Shown: positions 1-9,346 of the stretch, piece after piece
Layout: every line of letters begins with the position of its first letter
How positions within the stretch are numbered: the stretch's first letter is position 1
NCBI RefSeq assembly: GCF_913775985.1
Contig: NZ_CAJYMB010000096.1
Location: 160,609-224,608, forward strand
Source of the DNA: an uncultured Pluralibacter sp.
GTDB lineage: Bacteria > Pseudomonadota > Gammaproteobacteria > Enterobacterales > Enterobacteriaceae
Reading direction: 5' to 3'
DNA: 64,000 nucleotides
The notes under the pieces: model-generated
Database searches by the model: none
What the model saw: the letters and a program-made list of their open reading frames with translations, nothing else
Told to the model about the DNA's origin: nothing
Made by a program: the position numbers and the translations under genes

Positions 1-166
1 TGCTGCCCTCGGACGTAGAATTATTATTGACGGTACATCCAGCGCCAATAACCAGCTGGACGCCAATTTTTCCTGTTAAAGTTCCCGCTGCATATACACC
101 AGGCGCCAGCATTAGTGCCAACGCTGCACATATAACACCTGGTGATTTGTTATTCATTTTTTTCAT
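1..166 (-). CDS. Csu-type (spore coat U domain) pilin subunit, N-terminal part
   Basis: Only the first 55 codons are in the window; the gene runs off the left edge. The start ATG is preceded by an AGG-containing stretch. A signal peptide (Lys-Lys start, hydrophobic core, cleavage near VYA-AG) leads into a segment with the pattern GTLTGKIGVQLVIGAGCTV. This resembles the first strand and first cysteine of spore-coat-U-domain pilins of archaic (Csu-type) chaperone-usher systems. The product would be a periplasmic or surface pilus subunit. It lies downstream of the LuxR-type regulator on the same strand, which may control it (inference). The family call is moderate because most of the domain is missing. 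Confidence 0.55.
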   Translation of the reverse strand, partial: MKKMNNKSPGVICAALALMLAPGVYAAGTLTGKIGVQLVIGAGCTVNNNSTSEGS

Positions 167-234
167 ATATAAAAGAGCCTCGTATTAATAACGTCTGAAA
201 GTAATTTATTTAATAAAAAAGGAGGGTGGTACAT

Positions 235-855
235 TCACGCTGTATGGCATGAGCTGTATTTCATAAGTTGATCGCTAAGCTCGAACAGGCGCTTTACGCC
301 CGCTTTCTTCATAATATTATATTTATGGATATACACTGTCTTACAACTAATATTTAACATTTCTGATACTTCTTGTACGGTGTGATTTGCAATGATTAAT
401 GACAATATTTGAATCTCGCGAACTGATAGTGCTTTATGCAACGGTGCTGCTATTTTTTTTAAAATCTCAGGGCTGCGAAAAGCCGCCGCGGGGGCGGAGT
501 TTAGCAGCGCAAATTTAAGATCCTTAACGCTATCTTTTTTAGACACAACTGCGAATGGTTTGAGTTTTATCAATGACTTAATTAAAAATGGTTCCTCAAC
601 CTCGGTGAAAATGATGAGCTTTACCGTTTCCCAGTGAGCCTGGTTTTTGTTTATAAAATGAAGTCCTTCCACAGCGGAATAATCATTGTCAAAAAGCTCC
701 ATGACGACAACATCAAGATAGTTTGCATCCAGCATGATCTGTAGTGGGTTAAATCGATTTAAGAGTCCCCGTATTCTTATAATATCTGGAGGAAACAGGT
801 GCTGAAAAGACAGCCTGACTAAAGCATTTGTATCTAAAATGGCAACGTTCTTCAT
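235..855 (-). CDS. LuxR/FixJ-type response regulator with atypical receiver
   Basis: A 206-residue protein with an N-terminal receiver-like domain (about 1-125) and a C-terminal LuxR helix-turn-helix (about 138-200, pattern LSVREIQILSLI then VSEMLNISCKTVYIHKYNIMKK). This is the FimZ/RcsB/EcpR layout used for fimbrial and surface regulation. The receiver is odd. The usual acidic pair near residues 8-9 reads LDTN, and the place where the phospho-accepting Asp normally sits (VVVMEL) has Glu53. A Lys near VSKKDS is kept. The protein may therefore act without phosphorylation. It is followed on the same strand by a pilin-like gene. The target is inferred from that neighbour only. Confidence 0.75.
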   Translation of the reverse strand: MKNVAILDTNALVRLSFQHLFPPDIIRIRGLLNRFNPLQIMLDANYLDVVVMELFDNDYSAVEGLHFINKNQAHWETVKLIIFTEVEEPFLIKSLIKLKPFAVVSKKDSVKDLKFALLNSAPAAAFRSPEILKKIAAPLHKALSVREIQILSLIIANHTVQEVSEMLNISCKTVYIHKYNIMKKAGVKRLFELSDQLMKYSSCHTA

Positions 856-1352
856 CGTGCTATTAATGTACTACTAACTTAAATTTTGATGATGCAACGG
901 CAGAATAAAAAAATAAAAAAGCATTTATGTTATCTTACTAGCGTATTACTCTGCGATACAGGTGAGTTTACTTATCAGGAAGGATAAAGTTTCATTATTT
1001 TTCTAAACGAAAATATTGGATGCGGTTTTAGGGGAGGGGGATGGTTCTAGGATTTTACTTAGGTTGGATTAATCCGGCCCACAATTATCGGTAACTCTTC
1101 AGGTGCTCTGATAATACTTACTTAAAGGTAAGTAGAGTTGTACCATTTGAAAGGGAATGTTTCCAGCTGCAATTGCTGAGTAACCAGCCTGCTAGTTATA
1201 ATTCATTCAATTATTCATAAGCTTAAACAAGGATAGGGCGGAATTAAGTAGGTGAGTAGCACATCGCGTCATCATGCGCCTTATCCCTTAAAATACGCGA
1301 ATAAGGTCACTTAAAATATCCATATTCTCCGGCATGGATCGCGATCGCAGAT
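856..1352. other. AT-rich intergenic region
   Basis: About 500 bases with no supported gene. The region is AT-rich beside the LuxR-type gene and must hold its promoter. No recognised operator, small RNA or mobile-element end was seen. Confidence 0.4.
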
Positions 1353-1386
1353 AAAAAATCGGGCGGCGCCAGCGGCGACGCCCGAT
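1353..1386 (-). terminator. Rho-independent terminator after the gluconate-dehydrogenase operon
   Basis: Read on the minus strand, an 8-bp stem (ATCGGGCG / CGCCCGAT) closes a 13-base loop and is followed by a T run, just after the cytochrome gene stop codon. Confidence 0.85.
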
Positions 1387-1398
1387 GCATCAATCAGG

Positions 1399-2817
1399 CT
1401 ATCCCCGGCGCCGCGCGCGCCGGCGCCACAATCCGATGATCAGCACAATGACGATAACCGCCCCGGCCGCCATTCCCGGAATAAATACTGGCTGCGCCCG
1501 CGCCAGAAGCGGTTTTGGTCCGCCCGCCCGCACCTCTTCCACATCGGCCTCGGTAACGCTAACGGCGCTGTTGCCGTACTTCTGCAGAACAAAGTTGGCA
1601 ATATCCGCCACCTGCTTGTCGGTTAATTCACCAACATAGGAGCCTTTACCGAAGCCGGGCATCAGAACATGTTTCTCCCCGACCTGGCGATTAACGCCCT
1701 GCAGGATGGTGGAGATCAGGTTTGATGGATTGTCCCTTAACGTGGCTGAGTTGTTAAACAGTGAAGGATATTCCTGCCCCCGGCTGCCGCTGCCGTCGGG
1801 TTGATGGCAGCTGGCGCAGTAGCCGCTGTAGAGTGCCTCGCCGCTATTAAGGGTGTGGTTGACGTTGGGAGGATTGGCACCGCGCAAATTTAGCTCAACG
1901 TTATAGCGGGCCTCCCGGGGAACGGCTGACTCACTTTTGTTTCCTTCACTCTTATAGGGCGCGGCCTTCAGGTAGGCGGCAATCGCCTGCAGCTGCCGAT
2001 CGGTCAGGTACTGAAAGCTGTGCTCCACGGCTTCAGCCATCGGGCCGGCAGCCTGCGCGCGGCCTGTTGCGCGGCCGGTTTTCAGGTATGACACCAGCTC
2101 CTGTTCGCTCCAGTCACCGATCCCTCGCTCGGGATCGGCGGTAATGTTGGGTGCATACCAGGAGCCCAGCTGCGCGCCTTCCAGAAAATGAGAGTTGTCC
2201 TCTGCCAGCAGGATATTGCGCGGCGTGTGGCAGGTTCCGCAGTGGCCGGGGCCCTCTACCAGTTCTGCCCCTTCGTTCACCTTCTCTCCTTGCGCGGGAT
2301 TTGGCGTAAAGCGCGCGTTGTCGAGAAAGATCATGTTCCACATGGCCAGTGAAAAGCGAATGTTGAACGGGAAGGGGAGATCGGTCTGATGGGCCGCCGG
2401 CTGATCCACGGGCGCCACGCCGTGCATAAAATAGGTATAGAGGGCGTGGATCTGGTCGTCGCTCAGGCGCGTATAGGCGGTGTAGGGCATTGCCGGATAG
2501 AGGTGGGCACCGTCTTTGCGGATCCCGGTACGCAAAGCCGCGGCGAACTCGGCTTCCGAATAGCTGCCGATGCCGTATTTTACAGAGGGGGTAATGTTGG
2601 TGGTGTAGATGGCGCCTACCGGCGAGGCGATACCGTATCCTCCGGCAAACGCTTTTCCCTTCCCGGGCGTATTGGTATGGCAGGCCATGCAGTCCGAGGC
2701 AACGGCAAGTGCCTTGCCCTGCGCAATCAGATTATCATCGACGCTTTCCGCGGCGTGTGCCGCGAAGCCGCATCCCAGCAGCAGCGCCGCCGTCAGCGAG
2801 TGGGATAATGTGTTCAT
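1399..2817 (-). CDS. Triheme cytochrome c subunit of membrane gluconate-type dehydrogenase
   Basis: A 472-residue exported cytochrome with an N-terminal signal peptide (cleavage near AHA-AE). It has three CxxCH heme motifs, CMACH (about residue 43), CGTCH (about 193) and CASCH (about 333). A C-terminal membrane helix ends in a basic tail. This is the electron-transfer subunit of FAD-dependent gluconate/2-ketogluconate/sorbitol dehydrogenases; it passes electrons from the flavoprotein to ubiquinone at the periplasmic face. The start overlaps the stop of the flavoprotein gene by four bases, so translation is coupled. It is the last gene of the three-gene operon and is followed by a strong terminator. 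The substrate is not proved by sequence; gluconate is favoured by the neighbours. Confidence 0.9.
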   Translation of the reverse strand: MNTLSHSLTAALLLGCGFAAHAAESVDDNLIAQGKALAVASDCMACHTNTPGKGKAFAGGYGIASPVGAIYTTNITPSVKYGIGSYSEAEFAAALRTGIRKDGAHLYPAMPYTAYTRLSDDQIHALYTYFMHGVAPVDQPAAHQTDLPFPFNIRFSLAMWNMIFLDNARFTPNPAQGEKVNEGAELVEGPGHCGTCHTPRNILLAEDNSHFLEGAQLGSWYAPNITADPERGIGDWSEQELVSYLKTGRATGRAQAAGPMAEAVEHSFQYLTDRQLQAIAAYLKAAPYKSEGNKSESAVPREARYNVELNLRGANPPNVNHTLNSGEALYSGYCASCHQPDGSGSRGQEYPSLFNNSATLRDNPSNLISTILQGVNRQVGEKHVLMPGFGKGSYVGELTDKQVADIANFVLQKYGNSAVSVTEADVEEVRAGGPKPLLARAQPVFIPGMAAGAVIVIVLIIGLWRRRARRRG

Positions 2818-4466
2818 TTCCCCTCCAGATCGCGAATCACGTCACTGGCCGCCTTCAGGCTAAGCGCTGCCATGGTTAACGTGGTATTGACCACGCTGGC
2901 TGAGGCCATCGCTCCTCCACCCGGGATCCACAGATTAGAATGATCGTGGGCGCGGCAGTTGCCATCCACCACCGACGTCTTCGGATCGCTGCCCATGATG
3001 TGGCCGCCCATAATGTGGTTATTGGCGTTCAGCGCGTCATTAATGACAAACTCTTCGGCATCAAACAGGTCGCCTATCTGACGCAGCTGGGTTTTCACCA
3101 CTTCCAGCCCCTTGCGCACGTAGTCCCCGACGTCATAGTGGATGTCCGGGCACGCCAGGCCGTGCTTGTCTTTACGCGTTGTACTCAGGGTCAGGCGATT
3201 GTTCGGATCCGGCAGCGGCTCCAGGCTTATCGAGAGATCCACCGATCGGCTGGCGCGATCGCGAATTTCCTCCTGCAATGCCTTACCTACCGTGCCCTTT
3301 TTCAGAACCTCAATGGCGGAGGGGATCACCCGGTTGATGTTGTTAACAATAATCTTGTTGGCAGAGTGATCGGCCCGGAAATCGCCGTCGCGATAGCCCA
3401 CCATGCAGCTGCTCTGCGCCGGGCCGCGGCCAATCCACAGCGGCTCGCGGGCGAGAAATGAGCAGTGCAGCCCGGAGTGGTCCATCATGTTGCGCCCCAC
3501 CTGATCGGAGCTGTTGGCAATGCCGTTCGGGTTTTGCTCATTGGCCGCCAGCAGCAGCAGGCGGGGGTTTTCAATGCCGTTGCAGGCCAGCACGAAATTT
3601 TTGCCGGTCGCCCGGTGGGATACGTGTGCGGTGTCGTACCAGTGAACGGCGGTCACGCGGTTGCTCTCCCCGGTATCGATTTTGTAGACCACGGCTTCGG
3701 GGATCACTTTCGCCCCCTTATGCTCGGCCCGCTCAATATGATGAATCCCGTTGTACATCGCGCCGATGGGGCAAATCGGCTGGCAGTTATTGTTGCCGCA
3801 GCAGGTAGGCCGCTCCTGCCAGGGGCGGGTGCTGCGCCCCTGCGGGATAGGCACCGATTTAAAACCGTGAGGATTGACTATCTCCGCGATGCGCCGGTCG
3901 CCGTAGGCCCAGGGAACCATGTCCATCGGATAGGGCCCGCTGCGCTCGGAGGGCGACTGCCACGCCGGATTGTTCGGTCCGGCTACGCCAATCTCCTCTT
4001 CTGCTTTGGCATACCACGGCTCAATTTCCCCATAGGAGATGGGCCAGTCTCGCCCGACGCCGTATCGCGATTGCATGCGAAAATCATTGGGGTGGTTGCG
4101 CCAGCAGGAGGCCGCCCAGTGCCATGTTGTCCCGCCGACCACCCGCAGGTAGCCCTGTTTGAAGCTGGAGCCATTGGGGCCGGTGAGCTTGATGTAATCG
4201 TTTTCCGGAAAGTAAAGCGGCGCGGTGGCGTACTCCGACTGGGGATAAAGCCCCTGGAAGTCAGAGCCTGCGCGATTACGCAGCGGCATATTGCGCCAGT
4301 TCTCCACCACCTGACCACGTTCGATGCGCGGCCCCGCTTCAAGCACCAGTACCGAATAGCCCTGGCTCACCAGCGCATCCGCCATCAGGCCGCCGACGAT
4401 GCCGGAACCGACAATCACCACGTCGGCTTCAGCGTCGCCGTTGGTATTTATTATTGGGCTTTTCAC
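2814..4466 (-). CDS. GMC-type FAD flavoprotein, large subunit of gluconate-type dehydrogenase
   Basis: A 550-residue GMC oxidoreductase. The N-terminal dinucleotide fold VIVGSGIVGGLMADAL is followed by the FAD-binding acidic strand end VLVLEAGP. The C-terminal block has the family pattern GGHIMG and WIPGGGAMASASVVNTTLT, which shapes the active site. It has no signal peptide, as expected if it is carried across the membrane with its Tat-bearing small subunit. It overlaps its upstream and downstream partners by four bases each. Such heterotrimers oxidise D-gluconate to 2-keto-D-gluconate in the periplasm of several enterobacteria; 2-ketogluconate or a polyol is a possible alternative substrate. 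Confidence 0.9.
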   Translation of the reverse strand: MKSPIINTNGDAEADVVIVGSGIVGGLMADALVSQGYSVLVLEAGPRIERGQVVENWRNMPLRNRAGSDFQGLYPQSEYATAPLYFPENDYIKLTGPNGSSFKQGYLRVVGGTTWHWAASCWRNHPNDFRMQSRYGVGRDWPISYGEIEPWYAKAEEEIGVAGPNNPAWQSPSERSGPYPMDMVPWAYGDRRIAEIVNPHGFKSVPIPQGRSTRPWQERPTCCGNNNCQPICPIGAMYNGIHHIERAEHKGAKVIPEAVVYKIDTGESNRVTAVHWYDTAHVSHRATGKNFVLACNGIENPRLLLLAANEQNPNGIANSSDQVGRNMMDHSGLHCSFLAREPLWIGRGPAQSSCMVGYRDGDFRADHSANKIIVNNINRVIPSAIEVLKKGTVGKALQEEIRDRASRSVDLSISLEPLPDPNNRLTLSTTRKDKHGLACPDIHYDVGDYVRKGLEVVKTQLRQIGDLFDAEEFVINDALNANNHIMGGHIMGSDPKTSVVDGNCRAHDHSNLWIPGGGAMASASVVNTTLTMAALSLKAASDVIRDLEGK

Positions 4467-5047
4467 GCATTGCCCCCTTCATTTACAGACGCGACAGGCA
4501 AATCGGTGGCGGGTATGGAAGGCTGGCGTGTCACTCCCGGCGGCAGTTCGGTCCACCAGAGGGGGCCGAAGGCGCACCAGGTCGGAACAACCAGAGCATC
4601 CTGCACGGTGCGGTACATTAGCGCCTCTTTATAGGCAACCAGCCGGCTGTCGTCGACGCTGGCGGGATCGACGGTGCCGGTATACCACGCGGTGTTGATC
4701 GCCAGGATTAATCTTTCCAGTCCGTGCTCCCGGGCCAGCTGGATAAAGTTCTGAGCATCCGCAGCCTGTTGGCTAAGGGCATAGAGCGTGCTGAGCTGCT
4801 GGCTCAGCTGCGGAAAGCGCGCGTGCAGCGCCGAAAAATAGCGGGCTGAAAGCGCGACGTCTAACTGGTCAAACTCGGTGATTTTTTGTGAAATCTGCAA
4901 AAACTGGGCGTACTCCAGCGGCGCGGCTGTAACTTGTGCGCGTTCCGCATGCGCGATGGTCGAATAGGGCAGCAGGCTGGATGTGACCATGACGGCCGCC
5001 ATCCTGGCTATCGCCTCTCTTCGCGTTAGCGAGGTGTGTAAAGACAT
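4463..5047 (-). CDS. Small (Tat-signal) subunit of gluconate-type dehydrogenase
   Basis: A 194-residue gluconate-2-dehydrogenase subunit 3 family protein. The second in-frame ATG is chosen because a GGAG lies six bases ahead of it; the earlier ATG at 5059 has no ribosome site. The N-terminus has a twin-arginine motif (SLTRREAIA) followed by a hydrophobic stretch, so the folded complex is probably exported by Tat with this subunit as carrier. It is the first gene of the operon. The order small subunit, flavoprotein, cytochrome c is that of known enterobacterial gluconate dehydrogenases. It ends in a four-base overlap with the flavoprotein start. Confidence 0.85.
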   Translation of the reverse strand: MSLHTSLTRREAIARMAAVMVTSSLLPYSTIAHAERAQVTAAPLEYAQFLQISQKITEFDQLDVALSARYFSALHARFPQLSQQLSTLYALSQQAADAQNFIQLAREHGLERLILAINTAWYTGTVDPASVDDSRLVAYKEALMYRTVQDALVVPTWCAFGPLWWTELPPGVTRQPSIPATDLPVASVNEGGNA

Positions 5048-5640
5048 ACTCAACTCCATAATAATAAATCAGTACATTTTTATTCTTGCTTTTCACCATG
5101 CCCTGAGATGCCCTTAGCTATGAAGACTAAGCGGCGAAAATAAATAAAGGCGTAGAAAACGAGCAAGGGGTACTTAATAATTTAATATCGTAAATTATTT
5201 TTAGGACCATTTACCGATGTTGATTTTTTTTACAGGATTATTTGAAGGTTATGTCATATCCAGCCGTAACAGAGCATGAATAATCAATAAAGAGAAGCTC
5301 CCTTAAAGTAAACAATCATAGCTACACATTATCATTATGGAATTGCTCTTTTTTACCATTAAAGTGCATTTCGTTGTGATGCAAGAGTAAGGATGAGGGA
5401 GTAGCAAAACAGAACGCGGGCCAGGTAGTTTTGCCTGCATGGTCGTTTTTGAGGCGATGGACTTACCCCGGTTGCTGATGCCAGTAACATCCCGGGGAAT
5501 TTGTTCTCCTGCCTCATTATTCGATCTGCGGTCTCATCATTACGGGATCAGCGCGAGCGCTGATCAACGTATCAGACAAGGATTGAGCCACTCGAATTAT
5601 TTGGGCGATAAGCGGCCGGTTAAGCCGCCACAGCCCTTCA
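5048..5640. other. Intergenic region upstream of the dehydrogenase operon
   Basis: About 590 bases between the carrier gene stop and the dehydrogenase operon start. The half beside the dehydrogenase operon is AT-rich and should hold its promoter. No full CRP or LacI-type operator was recognised. The other half is GC-richer, with one perfect hairpin listed separately. The small open frame there (5439-5729 plus) has no ribosome site or recognisable domain. Confidence 0.4.
5546..5565. repeat. Perfect 8-bp inverted repeat with 4-base loop
   Basis: GATCAGCG and CGCTGATC enclose CGAG. No T run follows on either strand, so it is not a standard terminator. It could be a protein-binding palindrome or mRNA stem downstream of the carrier gene. 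Confidence 0.4.
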
Positions 5641-6951
5641 TCAGATTACTTTTGATCCTTCAACCGACGTATCAGCACCACCGGTTTCCGTCGGCGAAAA
5701 GTCGCACGCTTTCGGTAGCAGGAACGTGATGCTCCCGGCCAGCAGCAGCGATACGGCAAGCGCACAGACCGCCACATTCTGCCCGTAGAGGTAAACCATG
5801 ACCCCCACCAGATATGGACCGCAGAACCCCCCGAGGTTACCCAGGCCGTTAATTACCCCGCGGGCGCTACCCGCCACTTCTGGCGCGGCAATACGTCCGG
5901 GAATTGACCAGAACGGGCTGGTGGCCGATTTGAGGAAGAAGCCGCAAACAATGAGGGCAATGTAGGACGCCACCACATGCTCGCGCAGGATCACGGAAGC
6001 GACCAGCGCCGCTGCAAAGGAGTACAGCGAGAAGCGGATCCACAGGCGGCGTTTGCCGCTCCGATCGCTGAACAGCGAAATCACATAAATGCCCACCAGA
6101 GTGGCGACAAAGGGCAGTATAGCCAGCATCCCAACGCTGGCCATGCTGCCTCCGGTAAGATTTTTTAGGATTGTGGGTAACCAGAGGGTGTAACCATAAT
6201 CTCCCGTCTGGTAAAAAAAGTTAAGAATGACCAGACGCACCAATCCTTTGTTGCGGAACACGGCTTTCAATGGTGCTTTACTCACGGGTTCCAGACTTTC
6301 ACGGGCTTTACGTTCGCGGCCTAACTCAGTAAGCAAGTACTCCCGCTCTCTCTCCGGGAGCCAGGTCGCCTCTTCCGGTCTGTCGCTGATAACCAGCCAC
6401 CAGATAGCCAATATCACCACAGAGAGCAATCCTTCGATGATAAACAGCCAGCGCCAGTCAAGTGCGGCAATAATCATGCCGGAAACCGGGGCGGTCAGTA
6501 TTCCGCCAAGCGGGGCAAACATCATGACGAATGCGTTAGCCCGGCCCAACTCTTTTTCCGGGAACCAGTTACTGACAATCGTCAGTACCACCGGCAACAT
6601 TCCCCCTTCCGAGACACCGAGGATAAAGCGCAATACCAGCAGCTGGTATTCATGAGTAACAAAGCCGGTAGCAATGGAAACTATCGCCCACACCAGCAGG
6701 GACCAGGCAATAAAGCGCTTTCCGCTGCCGTAAACTGCAATTCGTCCGCCCGGAATTTGCAGGAATAAATAGCCAATAAAAAATATGCCGCTGGCAACGC
6801 CGGCCATCTGGCTGGTGATACCTAAATCTTGCTCCATACCGCCGGGTAAGGCAAAGCTAATATTGACCCGATCCATAAATGACATAATACAGGCAATAAG
6901 TATTGGTGCGATAATACGCATCCAGCGAGTTCCTGGTATCTTATCTTTCAT
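5641..6951 (-). CDS. MFS anion:cation symporter family carrier, probably for 2-ketogluconate/gluconate
   Basis: A 436-residue, 12-helix major facilitator of the ACS type (2-ketogluconate, hexuronate and galactonate carriers). Recognisable parts are the helix-1 start FMDRVNISFALPG, the loop-2/3 motif GGRIAVYGSGKR and LGVSEGGMLP in helix 4. It follows the ketoacid reductase gene with an 89-base gap and is probably cotranscribed with it. A periplasmic 2-ketogluconate producer lies downstream and a cytosolic reductase upstream, so uptake of 2-ketogluconate is the likely job (inference). The ribosome site is weak. Confidence 0.8.
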   Translation of the reverse strand: MKDKIPGTRWMRIIAPILIACIMSFMDRVNISFALPGGMEQDLGITSQMAGVASGIFFIGYLFLQIPGGRIAVYGSGKRFIAWSLLVWAIVSIATGFVTHEYQLLVLRFILGVSEGGMLPVVLTIVSNWFPEKELGRANAFVMMFAPLGGILTAPVSGMIIAALDWRWLFIIEGLLSVVILAIWWLVISDRPEEATWLPEREREYLLTELGRERKARESLEPVSKAPLKAVFRNKGLVRLVILNFFYQTGDYGYTLWLPTILKNLTGGSMASVGMLAILPFVATLVGIYVISLFSDRSGKRRLWIRFSLYSFAAALVASVILREHVVASYIALIVCGFFLKSATSPFWSIPGRIAAPEVAGSARGVINGLGNLGGFCGPYLVGVMVYLYGQNVAVCALAVSLLLAGSITFLLPKACDFSPTETGGADTSVEGSKVI

Positions 6952-7040
6952 ATTAATTTCTCGGCTATAGTAGCTACAACCAAAGTGTTTCTGATTGCGA
7001 CAGGTAAAGAGTAAAAGTAAAAATATCGGTTAATAATATT

Positions 7041-7991
7041 TTATTTAATTAATCCGGGGATATCTTTGTGCTGAAAATAACCATCGAGATTATCTAATAC
7101 TGACTGGCTCATTGCCTGGCGCGTTTCTACCGTGGCGCTCGCCACGTGGGGCTGTAACAATACATTGTCGAGAGAGAAAAACGCCTCTGAGACATGCGGC
7201 TCATTTTCAAACACGTCAAGCGCGGCCCCGGCAATCACATGGTTCTGTAGCGCCTCAATCAGCGCCGGCTCATCCACCAGACTGCCCCTGGCAATATTAA
7301 TCAGCCACGCATGTTTTGGCATTACGCTAAATACGCTGGCGTCGATAATTCCGCGGTTTTCAGCACTGCCTGAGGCAGCAATAACCAGATAGTCACTCTC
7401 TTTAGCCAGCGTGCGCAGATCGGCGTGCCACGGATAATCCAGGCTGCTGTTGCGATGGCGTGCCGTGTACTGGATGGTCATATCAAAGCCTTTTGCCCGG
7501 CGGGCAATCGCCTGGCCAATATTCCCCATGCCAACGAGGCCGATACGTTTGCCGCTAACCTTGGTTGCCAGCGGCGGCGGGGTGCTCTCCCAGCGCCCTT
7601 CACGGACGAAACGATCTCCCTGACTCAGGCGGCGGCTGCTTGCCAGCAAAAGCCCCATCGCGAGATCTGCAACATCATCCGTTAGCACACCCGCTGTAAT
7701 ACCCACCTGGATATTACGCTTTCGCGTGATGTCGAGATCGATCGCATCGGTACCCACGCCAAAGACCGCAATCACGCCTAACTGAGGCAGCTGATCCAGC
7801 ACCTCACGGGTAATGCCCACGTCACCGCGGGTGACCACAGCCTGAATTTCCGCACCGCTACTGGACAGAAAATCGGCAATATTTGCTTGCTCATACAGGC
7901 GAAAAACCCGGTAGCGCTCATCCAGTGCGGCCTGTAAGGCGTCCATCACGGGGGCGACAAGTAAAACAGCTGGTTTACTATTTTTGTGCAT
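7041..7991 (-). CDS. NAD(P)-dependent D-2-hydroxyacid dehydrogenase, probable 2-ketogluconate reductase
   Basis: A 316-residue cytosolic D-isomer-specific 2-hydroxyacid dehydrogenase. The nucleotide-binding loop GLVGMGNIGQAIARR lies mid-protein. The three catalytic residues are seen as Arg in NIARGSLVDE, Glu in FENEP and His in LQPHVAS. The ATG at 7991 is preferred over the GTG two codons earlier because AGGA lies eight bases ahead of it. In this setting it would reduce 2-keto-D-gluconate back to gluconate for phosphorylation. Glyoxylate or hydroxypyruvate reduction is an alternative in the same family. A strong CRP site lies just upstream. Confidence 0.85.
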   Translation of the reverse strand: MHKNSKPAVLLVAPVMDALQAALDERYRVFRLYEQANIADFLSSSGAEIQAVVTRGDVGITREVLDQLPQLGVIAVFGVGTDAIDLDITRKRNIQVGITAGVLTDDVADLAMGLLLASSRRLSQGDRFVREGRWESTPPPLATKVSGKRIGLVGMGNIGQAIARRAKGFDMTIQYTARHRNSSLDYPWHADLRTLAKESDYLVIAASGSAENRGIIDASVFSVMPKHAWLINIARGSLVDEPALIEALQNHVIAGAALDVFENEPHVSEAFFSLDNVLLQPHVASATVETRQAMSQSVLDNLDGYFQHKDIPGLIK

Positions 7992-8058
7992 AATCACGAT
8001 CCTGTCTGAAGGAAAACTGCGTATGCCCTGTATCAGACGTTATTTAACAGCTCATTTT

Positions 8059-8074
8059 TGTGATCGTCGTCACG
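8059..8074. promoter_or_regulatory. CRP site ahead of the reductase-carrier operon
   Basis: TGTGATCGTCGTCACG matches nine of ten conserved positions of TGTGA-N6-TCACA. It lies 68 bases upstream of the reductase start, between that gene and the end of the LacI gene. It predicts catabolite control of ketogluconate use. Confidence 0.7.
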
Positions 8075-8183
8075 GCGGGGGGTGTTAAAAAAGGGTGTTA
8101 CAACTAGCGTGATCGGACAGGCATTTCTTAAAAACTTAGGTGGGCTTTAGTGAATACAAGCTATGGAGCATTGAAAATAAGGG

Positions 8184-9179
8184 TTAAATAGTTTCCCCCA
8201 TGGATAATCGATAATGCAGATCCACGCGTTCAATTGTTGGCAACCCCTTTATTTTCTTAATTAAGATTTCTGTGGCTACCTTGCCCATCTCAAAACGCGG
8301 GGTCAGCACGCTGGCCAGTTTTGGCGTGGTGACCTGGCCAATTTCCAGCCCGTGGAACCCGGCAATCGCTAATTGTTCAGGCACCTTGATACCGCTGGCA
8401 TGGCATTCACGCAGTACCCCCACCGCAAGGTCGTCATTAGTGCATAATATCCCGTCCATTCCTGGATACATCTGGCGTGCCAGGGTCATCATGCCGGCGC
8501 CGATAGTGACAGAAGAGACCTTGCCGGGGGAAATGCGGCCGGGTTTAAGCCCCACCTCAGCCATCGCCTGGCAGTATCCTGCATAGCGCTGCTCGTCCCG
8601 CACATCGGACATCGATCCAAAATAGATTATCTGTTGCTTACCGCTGGCCAGCAGCATACGGGTCATATCCAGCCCGGCACGTTGATTATCAAAACCCACG
8701 TTAATTCGCCCAGGGTTCTCCGCCAGCCCCATCACCTCTGCAACGGGGATCCGCGCATTGCGCAGGTATTTCTCTGCCCTCATGCTGTGTACGCTTTCCG
8801 TCAGCAGCAGGGCTTTCACGTTAAAGGCCAGTACTGTGGCAATTTGCTCCTCTTCCTTCTGGCTGTCGTAATCGTAGTTCACGACCAATGTCTGATAGCC
8901 CTGAACGGAGGCAGCCGCTTCAACCCCTGACAGTAAATCGGCAAATATCTGGTTATTAAATGAGGGAACAAGCACGCCAATTCGCTCGATAGCATTGCTG
9001 CTAACGGTCGGATTATCCGGATCGGGCTGATATCCCAACTCTTCTATCACGCTGGCAATACGCAGGGCAGTTTCTGATTTCACTTTTTCAGGCGTGCGTA
9101 AATATCGGCTGACGGTCATTTTTGTTACGCCGGCCAAAGTGGCAATATCATTTAGTGTAATGCGCTGCACTTTCATCAT
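8184..9179 (-). CDS. LacI-family regulator of the gluconate/ketogluconate cluster (GntR/IdnR-like)
   Basis: A 331-residue LacI-type repressor. The helix-turn-helix is at about residues 7-30 (LNDIATLAGVTKMTVSRYLR), then a hinge and a sugar-binding periplasmic-protein-like domain starting at IGVLVPSFNNQIF. Its overall look is that of GntR/IdnR, which sense gluconate or 6-phosphogluconate. It sits between the reductase-carrier operon and the divergent gluconokinase, so both are likely targets. Two adjacent ATG codons can serve as the start. The effector is inferred from neighbours, not from binding residues. Confidence 0.85.
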   Translation of the reverse strand: MMKVQRITLNDIATLAGVTKMTVSRYLRTPEKVKSETALRIASVIEELGYQPDPDNPTVSSNAIERIGVLVPSFNNQIFADLLSGVEAAASVQGYQTLVVNYDYDSQKEEEQIATVLAFNVKALLLTESVHSMRAEKYLRNARIPVAEVMGLAENPGRINVGFDNQRAGLDMTRMLLASGKQQIIYFGSMSDVRDEQRYAGYCQAMAEVGLKPGRISPGKVSSVTIGAGMMTLARQMYPGMDGILCTNDDLAVGVLRECHASGIKVPEQLAIAGFHGLEIGQVTTPKLASVLTPRFEMGKVATEILIKKIKGLPTIERVDLHYRLSMGETI

Positions 9180-9330
9180 TTCTGCCAGTGATTACCGGGA
9201 TCGAGCCTTTCATTATGCCTGCCCGGGGGGTAAATGGAAATCGCCGCATCGGGCCACAACAGAGGCTAGATGCGGCGATTTTCTGGGGCGGATCGCAAAG
9301 TCGGTAACCTCGTTTCGTAACATTTTTTTT

Positions 9331-9346
9331 AGTGATCTATCTCACA
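9331..9346. promoter_or_regulatory. CRP site in the LacI-gluconokinase divergent region
   Basis: AGTGATCTATCTCACA matches nine of ten conserved CRP positions. It lies 152 bases from the LacI start and 203 bases from the kinase start, so it could serve either promoter. Confidence 0.65.

Noticed and set aside
5439-5729. 96-codon plus-strand frame between carrier and dehydrogenase genes
   Set aside because: No ribosome site, no domain, and it runs antisense into the carrier gene.
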